From NCBI RefSeq assembly GCF_938020365.1, contig NZ_CALIIB010000091.1, forward strand, positions 1 through 36,824: a stretch of 36,824 bases of DNA, given 5' to 3'. Position 1 is the stretch's first letter, and the number at the start of each line of letters is the position of its first letter. This DNA is from an uncultured Streptococcus sp. GTDB taxonomy: Bacteria; Bacillota; Bacilli; Lactobacillales; Streptococcaceae. A program made the position numbers and the translations under genes. Below are positions 31,601-36,824 of this stretch, piece by piece. The notes below the pieces were generated by a model. It was given only the letters and a program-made list of their open reading frames with translations. It did not search any database and was not told the origin of the DNA.

Positions 31601-32617
31601 TCATCTTTCTATCAGTTCAAAAATACTTTTCCCAATAACAGGAATAAGATTTCCTCGTAACTTCTTTTCAAATTCTGAATCAATTCCACTAATTTTTATA
31701 AACTTCTCTTCCACTTTTTCATATAGATGCCTCATTCTAATCGGATTTCCACGATTAAATTTAGGAACATAATGATAAACAATTACTGGAACCTCATCAT
31801 CAATTGAGCGTTTAGCAATCTGATTCCACAGATATTTATCAGTAAAGCCTATAGACACTCCATAAAGAATAATTATGTCTGAGTTTTTAATTATTTCGCT
31901 ATTCCTAACGTCCATATTTTCTCTATATTCTTTCAACATAGACTCTTTTACAAGAAATCCCTTTTGCTCATCACTAAAGGCATCTGAAATTTGTGACTCG
32001 TCACTTACACCTAAAATTGTACAAGCATCTAAAATACCATGCACATGGATTGGTTCTGATATATGAAAACTATAGGCATTATTCCGCTGACTATTGTTAA
32101 ATGATACTGTTGATGATTCATATAACTTATCAAGTATACCAGTATAGTTTAAACTAAGAATTTTCACATAATCACTTTCACCTGGTTTGTCACTGTACTT
32201 TTTGCTAATAATTTCTTGATTTGATAGAGGTAAATCAGCTCTAATTCGATTTAGTGTCCCTTCAAAATCAATTTTATAATTTTCAATATTAAAGTTTTTC
32301 TCTACCATTTTTAAATAAGCAATTAGGTCATCAATTACGTCAGTAAAATCATCAATAAATTTATTCTTTGTTTCTTCACTTACAATAATTTCTGAATTCT
32401 CTTTTGTTAAATTCCCAATAGATAACTCAAAATCTGACCAATTTTTATATTCATTGACTTCGTCAGCAAAAAGTGATTCATATATAAAGTTTAAATATCC
32501 TTCTTTTGCTTTTCTATCTGAATAAAGTTTATTCTGATAATCATAAAAATCTCTATATCTCGTTTTTAGTCCATATTGTAAATCTAATCCATTGCCAACA
32601 ATATATGTAATATTCAT
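31601..32617 (-). CDS. abiH: AbiH-family abortive infection protein
   Basis: The 338-residue protein begins MNITYIVGNGLDLQYGLKT, the N-terminal signature of the AbiH family (PF14253), first described for lactococcal phage resistance; the biochemical mechanism is not established. The N-terminus looks like a nucleotide-binding strand-loop (IVGNGLDL), and later SDIIILYGVSIGFTDKYLW and HVHGI resemble conserved blocks. Start 32617 is chosen for its AAGGGAA site; a GTG start at 32668 overlapping the protease stop is the alternative. It is last in the ATPase-protease-AbiH operon. Base composition is much more AT-rich than prmA next door, which suggests transfer. Confidence 0.82.
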   Translation of the reverse strand: MNITYIVGNGLDLQYGLKTRYRDFYDYQNKLYSDRKAKEGYLNFIYESLFADEVNEYKNWSDFELSIGNLTKENSEIIVSEETKNKFIDDFTDVIDDLIAYLKMVEKNFNIENYKIDFEGTLNRIRADLPLSNQEIISKKYSDKPGESDYVKILSLNYTGILDKLYESSTVSFNNSQRNNAYSFHISEPIHVHGILDACTILGVSDESQISDAFSDEQKGFLVKESMLKEYRENMDVRNSEIIKNSDIIILYGVSIGFTDKYLWNQIAKRSIDDEVPVIVYHYVPKFNRGNPIRMRHLYEKVEEKFIKISGIDSEFEKKLRGNLIPVIGKSIFELIER

Positions 32618-32667
32618 ATCTAAGTTCCCTTGTAATCCTGATATATAGGATAAGGATAAAATACCCA

Positions 32668-34911
32668 CTATTCAAATTCAATTTCTTCATTTAAGCTATT
32701 ATACAGCTCAACTTGTGCTTCAACTTGTAACCTATTAACAAGCCAACCTCGTAATTCGGCTTGTTGAATAAAATCTTCGATTCTATTGACACCATTCAAC
32801 TCCTTTAGAGTAACAACTACTCCAAAACGAATACCATAACCATCACCAATTTTTAACCGTTCAATTGTTTTTACACTCATTCCCCATTGAGGATTAGAAG
32901 GATTCAGAATCGGCTTAGCTTTTTTACGAGAAGAAAATTTTTCTCCTAAATGTTTGACATTATCCCATTTCCTAAAAATATTTCGTGCCGACCTTTCTCT
33001 CACATATCCTGGTGCATTTTCAGAATATTGATTGTCGTTATTAATTGTTTTGATGCCTTTCTTATCTAAAACTCCCAAACTAAGTTGCATTTCCGTATTA
33101 GTATAGTCAACTCCTTGATTTCTAGAACACTTTGGGAAATAGCACATAGTTGCCTTTGCTACATATGGATAGTGTTCTTTAGAAATTGGAACTGGGAAAT
33201 CATAATTATAAGTTTCATATGCTCTAGAAACATCTGAGACTATAAATTTAATTTCATCATCAGGTGTAGACAAAATATCTTCTATTTTGATTGGCACAAT
33301 CCCATATCCAAGTAAAGAAATATCTGCGAATGTTTTTTTATCATTCCATGGTATCGCTGAATCAATTAATAAAGCCTTTGCTTCTTCACGACTTAATCCC
33401 ATAATATGAATGAGGTAAGCCATTTTTCTAGCAATAAATGGAGCCGCAAAACTGGTCCCAGCTACTCGAGCCAGCCCTAGTGGTTCACAAACATTTATGA
33501 AGTCTCCGTTTCCCCCGCCATAGTATGAAACATCAGGTTTGATAAAGAAAGACAGGACAACTCCTTCGCGTGAATAAGAAACGACTTGATTGCTAAAATC
33601 AACAGAATTTACAATAATTGAATTGAGTGAATCTGCTGGTGCTCCAATCTTTTTTCGTTGTCCATCAGGGGCTATTCCATTAGTGCCTGCAATAATAAAA
33701 ATTACATCGTTATCAAATTGAATCTCATCTAACAACGAACCCTCTACAGAAATAAAGTTTTCCCTAATTTCATCATTTGATCCAAGCGAAAGGTTCCAAA
33801 CCTTAATATCAGTATTTTGAGACACAATCTCTCTAATCTGTTTGATAATTGTGAAGGAGTTGAAACCACTCTGTAAAGATATCCCAAAATGTCTGACTCT
33901 AAATCTTCCACATCCGTCATCTAGTTTTGGATTCAAACTAGCTCCATCTACTATTAACGAGGAGACTGCTGTACCATGCTTATAGTCTTGACTTCCTTTG
34001 CTAATATCTGGTGAAATCAAATCATGATACTCTACCCACTCATTGAAATAAACTCTATCATCAAACAACGTATCGATGACACCAATAATAGGTTCATTAG
34101 TTGGAAAAGGGAGATTATTATAAAAAGTGTTCTCATCATTATAAAAATTCTCTGGTGACAGGGTAGAAAAATCTTCTACTATCATTGATACTAAATAAGG
34201 TGCTTTTAGCAGTAGTAACTCAATATTTTTTTCGTCAAGTAAAACAGTGGTCTGGTCCATGATGTTAGCTTCTGAAACATCAATATCAAGTTGTTTAAGT
34301 AATGTTAAGAGATTAGTTTTTACATCGTAGATTGTTACAATAGAATTACGTACAGTAGACATATCTGCTTGTTCAACACCAAATCCTTTGACAAAACAAG
34401 CGTCTCTTAAGTATTGTTTGAATTTTGATTTCGACAGACCATACTTAGAATAATCAATTTGATTAAATTTTGAAGAGTCGGAGAACACCATACTCGTCAT
34501 GGGAGCACTAGCAAAATAATCTTTGAATATTGTTATAACTTTTTTAGTATGCTCAATTGTCTTATCTAACACTTCCTTTGAAATGTAGTGTGTAATAATA
34601 TGCCTACTCTTATCATTACTAAATTTTGCACCCACAATCGTTTCATTTGGAATTGCATTTCCGCCACCCACATTAAAAAAACCATCGATACGATTGCTCT
34701 TAGCTAGGACACGATTATAATACACACTAACAAGTACTCCATCAATGATTGTGTTATTAGACCAATATTCTTTTACTCGTTCAAGAGATGTATAAAGTTC
34801 ATTTAAATGGTTTAGCGTAACAATAGAATCTGCGGGAATCGTTATCGGTCCTCTCCCCTTTGCTGACTTTGGTGTAAAACTTTTACCTCGTAATGTCAAT
34901 AATGTATTCAT
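32668..34911 (-). CDS. IetS-like subtilisin-family protease of a defence pair
   Basis: A 747-residue S8 protease without a signal peptide, so intracellular. The catalytic triad is complete: D280 (IGVIDT), H312 (KHGTAVSS) and S487 (GTSFAAP), with oxyanion N411 (AGTNG). About 270 residues precede and 240 follow the protease domain; I recognise no domain in either, so they may be regulatory or target-binding. Pairing with an AAA+ ATPase matches IetA/IetS, a plasmid-exclusion pair from Agrobacterium later shown to protect against phage. It starts 1 base after the ATPase stop (34911/34913). Confidence 0.85.
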   Translation of the reverse strand: MNTLLTLRGKSFTPKSAKGRGPITIPADSIVTLNHLNELYTSLERVKEYWSNNTIIDGVLVSVYYNRVLAKSNRIDGFFNVGGGNAIPNETIVGAKFSNDKSRHIITHYISKEVLDKTIEHTKKVITIFKDYFASAPMTSMVFSDSSKFNQIDYSKYGLSKSKFKQYLRDACFVKGFGVEQADMSTVRNSIVTIYDVKTNLLTLLKQLDIDVSEANIMDQTTVLLDEKNIELLLLKAPYLVSMIVEDFSTLSPENFYNDENTFYNNLPFPTNEPIIGVIDTLFDDRVYFNEWVEYHDLISPDISKGSQDYKHGTAVSSLIVDGASLNPKLDDGCGRFRVRHFGISLQSGFNSFTIIKQIREIVSQNTDIKVWNLSLGSNDEIRENFISVEGSLLDEIQFDNDVIFIIAGTNGIAPDGQRKKIGAPADSLNSIIVNSVDFSNQVVSYSREGVVLSFFIKPDVSYYGGGNGDFINVCEPLGLARVAGTSFAAPFIARKMAYLIHIMGLSREEAKALLIDSAIPWNDKKTFADISLLGYGIVPIKIEDILSTPDDEIKFIVSDVSRAYETYNYDFPVPISKEHYPYVAKATMCYFPKCSRNQGVDYTNTEMQLSLGVLDKKGIKTINNDNQYSENAPGYVRERSARNIFRKWDNVKHLGEKFSSRKKAKPILNPSNPQWGMSVKTIERLKIGDGYGIRFGVVVTLKELNGVNRIEDFIQQAELRGWLVNRLQVEAQVELYNSLNEEIEFE

Positions 34912-34912
34912 T

Positions 34913-35947
34913 TTAATCCTCGCTTAACTCTCGTGATACACTACTCTTAGAAACACCTGTCAAAATCTCAATTTCTCTAACAGTAAAACCTAGCTTCGAT
35001 AATTTAGAAATAGATAAATTTCTACCATTATGCAAACTTCTTAGCAGGCGTTTTTGATAATCATGCGGATCTGATGGATCACTAAATGCCAATGACGTTC
35101 TTATTGAGTTTCTCAAATCACCAGGATTCGGTATTACATTGGCACTATTGATAATTTTTTTAAATAATTTTAAATCTCTAGCTACATTCTTAAATTGCTT
35201 TAATAACTCATTTAAAATAATAGTAGCTACTTCTACTTTATCTTCATCAGTATAACGGTCAAAGTCAATTATGGCATCGAATCTTCTCGTTACTGCTTTA
35301 TCAAGATTTTCAAAAAGATTTGTTGTTGCAATTAATACAATTTCTGGTGACAGCCTATCCAACTCCTTTAAAAAGGCAGAAGTCACTCGTCCCATTTCTC
35401 TTAAATCATTCTGATTAACCCTATCCAACACTATGGAATCAATTTCATCAAATAGGATGATATAATTTTGCTTGAAAGGAAGATTATTGATTTCATTAAA
35501 AAGAGTTGCTAAGTTTTTGACTGTTTGCCCTAGCTTACTATCTACTAAGTGACTGAAATCTACTACAAGTAATTCCTTGCCAATAAGTCTAGCCACCTGC
35601 TTTACACTTTCAGTTTTTCCAGTACCTGGAGATCCCACAAATAAAAATTTATTTATTCCAATATGATGATTGACAGCGTTTATTATTCCTTTTAAATCAT
35701 TCATAATTGAAAGAGGTAATGGGAGAGGACCAATATCTAGTTTAGCAGGAGTCAAATACTCACTAGGATTTTCTATTTGTGGCATGAATCTATCACTTTG
35801 AGACATTAACCCCATAATATATTGTGCTAATTGAGTATCACCATGTTTATTGAAGTTCCGAGCAATTGCTATAGATTGATTTCTAAATTCTGTCTCTCTG
35901 CCCTCATAATGATACTTTATTAAATCAAGAACATCTGATTTTTTCAT
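34913..35947 (-). CDS. IetA-like AAA+ ATPase with C-terminal helix-turn-helix
   Basis: A 344-residue AAA+ protein: Walker A GSPGTGKT (105-112), Walker B IILFDEID (163-170), sensor 1 IATTN (206-210) and arginine-finger-like RR at 221-222. The N-terminal 95 residues are a family-specific region. The last 35 residues (KLGFTVREIEILTGVSKSSV, then SREL) read as a helix-turn-helix, an unusual tail that could bind the repeats in its own promoter. It would power or gate the protease encoded next. The ATG follows AAGGAGG. First gene of the defence operon. Confidence 0.87.
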   Translation of the reverse strand: MKKSDVLDLIKYHYEGRETEFRNQSIAIARNFNKHGDTQLAQYIMGLMSQSDRFMPQIENPSEYLTPAKLDIGPLPLPLSIMNDLKGIINAVNHHIGINKFLFVGSPGTGKTESVKQVARLIGKELLVVDFSHLVDSKLGQTVKNLATLFNEINNLPFKQNYIILFDEIDSIVLDRVNQNDLREMGRVTSAFLKELDRLSPEIVLIATTNLFENLDKAVTRRFDAIIDFDRYTDEDKVEVATIILNELLKQFKNVARDLKLFKKIINSANVIPNPGDLRNSIRTSLAFSDPSDPHDYQKRLLRSLHNGRNLSISKLSKLGFTVREIEILTGVSKSSVSRELSED

Positions 35948-35968
35948 GATTCATTCCTCCTTACACAA

Positions 35969-36014
35969 ATAATACTATATTTTTGGGACAAAATCAATTA
36001 TTTTGGGACAAAAT
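35969..36014 (-). promoter_or_regulatory. Defence operon promoter with paired operator-like repeats
   Basis: On the minus strand: -35 TTGATT (35992-35997), 17-base spacer and -10 TATTAT (35969-35974). Two identical 14-base repeats, ATTTTGTCCCAAAA, lie at 35981-35994 (in the spacer and edge of the -35) and 36001-36014 (upstream of the -35), exactly 20 bases apart. Each is itself an inverted repeat, TTTTG-TCC-CAAAA. Two dimers bound on one DNA face would cover the promoter. Confidence 0.75.
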
Positions 36015-36043
36015 AAAAAGAATACCCTTGAAAGGATATTCTT
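36010..36043 (-). terminator. Terminator after the broken NUDIX gene
   Basis: On the minus strand AAGAATAtCCTT pairs with AAGGgTATTCTT (36018-36043), followed by TTTATTTT. It shields the defence operon from upstream transcription. Confidence 0.78.
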
Positions 36044-36054
36044 GTAAAGCAAAA

Positions 36055-36222
36055 CTATATCAGATTTTCCCTGACACTCTTTCCACCACCTGGCAGTTCC
36101 CACATATTGGGCCACGGGATATTTTCCTTGTCATCACGTCAGATGGTGAGCAACGTATCATCACAGAGCAAAGCAATCTTGCAGCCAGAAAACTCGAAAC
36201 TTCGACTCAATAGATTCTTCAT
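36055..36222 (-). pseudogene. Broken, truncated NUDIX hydrolase gene
   Basis: The ATG at 36222 follows AGGAG. The frame reads ...CKIALLCDDTLLTI, then an in-frame TGA, then RDDKENIPWPNMWELPGGG, the run-up to a Nudix box as in streptococcal NUDIX proteins. After GGG it departs from the family and stops at 36055, so the Nudix box glutamates and the last two-thirds are gone. The nonsense codon keeps the frame, so there are two lesions: a point mutation and a 3' loss. The 3' loss is at the border with the defence island. In related genomes a NUDIX gene lies near prmA (from memory). Confidence 0.8.
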
Positions 36223-36266
36223 TTCTTCTCCTTTTGTACATTTGGATTAGTTATTTAGGTTATGAA

Positions 36267-36629
36267 TCAGCCTGCTAACATCCATTTGTATCCATCAGGA
36301 TCATAAGCCACAAGACAACCATCCCAGATAAAAGGATAACCATGCTTTTCAAATGGACCAGGAGCATACTGGTAACCCCTACCAACATTTAAAATAAATT
36401 CTACCCCTGTTCCTAAAGGTTTCGGTAAGGATGCTAGTTCTTCGTCCTCTACTTGACTAATTCTTAGAATAACCTCATCAGAATTCCCCCAGCTATAACA
36501 TATGAATCTACCATCATGAAATTCATGTTGAACTTTTAAGTTTAATAAGCTCTCATAAAAAAAACGTGATTTCTCTATATCTATCACAAGCAATGTCGCA
36601 TTAATACTTCCTAATCTACAATCCGTCAT
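36267..36629 (-). CDS. VOC (glyoxalase/bleomycin-resistance) family protein
   Basis: A 120-residue protein with the betaalphabetabetabeta pattern of VOC proteins: INATLLVIDIEKSRFFYESLLNL at the start and YDPDGYKWMLAG at the end, the usual DPDG-type close. The family covers glyoxalases, fosfomycin/bleomycin resistance proteins and dioxygenases; the function here is not readable. The ATG is 3 bases after the stop of the upstream gene, so it is translated with it. Confidence 0.8.
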   Translation of the reverse strand: MTDCRLGSINATLLVIDIEKSRFFYESLLNLKVQHEFHDGRFICYSWGNSDEVILRISQVEDEELASLPKPLGTGVEFILNVGRGYQYAPGPFEKHGYPFIWDGCLVAYDPDGYKWMLAG

Positions 36630-36632
36630 TCT

Positions 36633-36824
36633 CTAATACCTCGGATAAGGATAAAACTCCGTTTCAGCCAAGTCAGCTCTGCCATTTTCAAAAGCCTCAG
36701 CATTCCAAGCTATCTCAAACTCTGCTGCCTCTGGATCTGCTAAGAAGTCCATGAGTGCATCTAGGCCAAACTCAGCTGTTTGGGTTAGGAAATCCACGAA
36801 ATAAGCCAGAAACTCCCGTGACAG
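36633..36824 (-). CDS. C-terminal end of a DUF3013-like protein
   Basis: The last 63 codons and TAG of a gene that begins beyond the right edge. The acidic sequence (ALMDFLADPEAAEFEIAWN ... ETEFYPYPRY at the end) recalls streptococcal DUF3013 proteins, which lie upstream of prmA in related genomes; that assignment is from memory. The frame is open from the window edge and codon use is typical of the genome. Confidence 0.55.
   Translation of the reverse strand: MSREFLAYFVDFLTQTAEFGLDALMDFLADPEAAEFEIAWNAEAFENGRADLAETEFYPYPRY

Noticed and set aside
35981..36014. Possible CRISPR-like array from two equal repeats
   Set aside because: Only two 14-base units 20 bases apart, lying on a promoter; operator-like, not CRISPR.
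35983..36213. 76-residue plus-strand frame opposite the NUDIX remnant
   Set aside because: It crosses the operator repeats and terminator and is the reverse of the recognisable NUDIX pseudogene.

Overview
The window looks like the chromosome of an oral streptococcus of the sanguinis/mitis type (S. sanguinis, S. gordonii, S. cristatus and relatives). This rests on a gcnA-type GH20 enzyme, an MsmK-type sugar ATPase, the dut - phosphatase - radA - carbonic anhydrase order, double-glycine bacteriocin leaders, streptococcal Shine-Dalgarno sites and extended -10 promoters. No rRNA, tRNA, CRISPR array or insertion sequence was seen.

Region 1 (1-18707) is a host N-glycan scavenging locus. From the left edge on the minus strand: the start of an MsmK-type ATPase; a YesN/YesM-type response regulator and histidine kinase; a YesL-type membrane protein; a lipoprotein and two permeases of a CUT1 ABC importer; then a GH20 N-acetylglucosaminidase, a ROK sugar kinase, a GH38 and a GH125 alpha-mannosidase. 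A GH92 alpha-mannosidase is divergent (+) and a GH29 alpha-fucosidase converges on it. The products fit import of N-glycan pieces followed by trimming in the cytoplasm. cre-like sites upstream of the importer and of yesL suggest CcpA control. GH92 carries a 7-codon tandem duplication beside its active-site motif, and a highly structured 170-bp element lies between GH92 and GH29.

Region 2 (18949-22742): a zinc alcohol dehydrogenase, a gene-poor 0.75 kb, then a compact candidate signalling/bacteriocin module: a TprA/PlcR-type regulator (HTH plus TPR), a 21-residue signal-like peptide missed by size cut-offs, two double-glycine pre-peptides like a class IIb two-peptide bacteriocin, and a small membrane protein that could give immunity. 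Perfect palindromes sit in the regulator promoter and between the -35 and -10 of the likely bacteriocin promoter.

Region 3 (22749-31588) is mostly housekeeping on the minus strand: an ATPase/permease pair of a TrpXYZ-type ABC transporter without its binding protein, beta-carbonic anhydrase, AIM24-like protein, RadA (no standard start codon in front of its zinc finger), a histidine phosphatase, dUTPase, a NUDIX hydrolase, a class I amidotransferase, RsmE and PrmA.

Region 4 (31601-36044) is an AT-rich three-gene defence operon: an AAA+ ATPase and a subtilisin-like protease resembling IetA/IetS, followed by an AbiH-family gene. The genes touch or overlap. The ATPase ends in a helix-turn-helix, and two identical 14-bp repeats exactly 20 bp apart cover the operon promoter. 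The island lies between a broken NUDIX gene and prmA, with no terminator before prmA, so prmA-rsmE may be read from the defence promoter. A VOC-family gene and the end of a DUF3013-like gene close the window.
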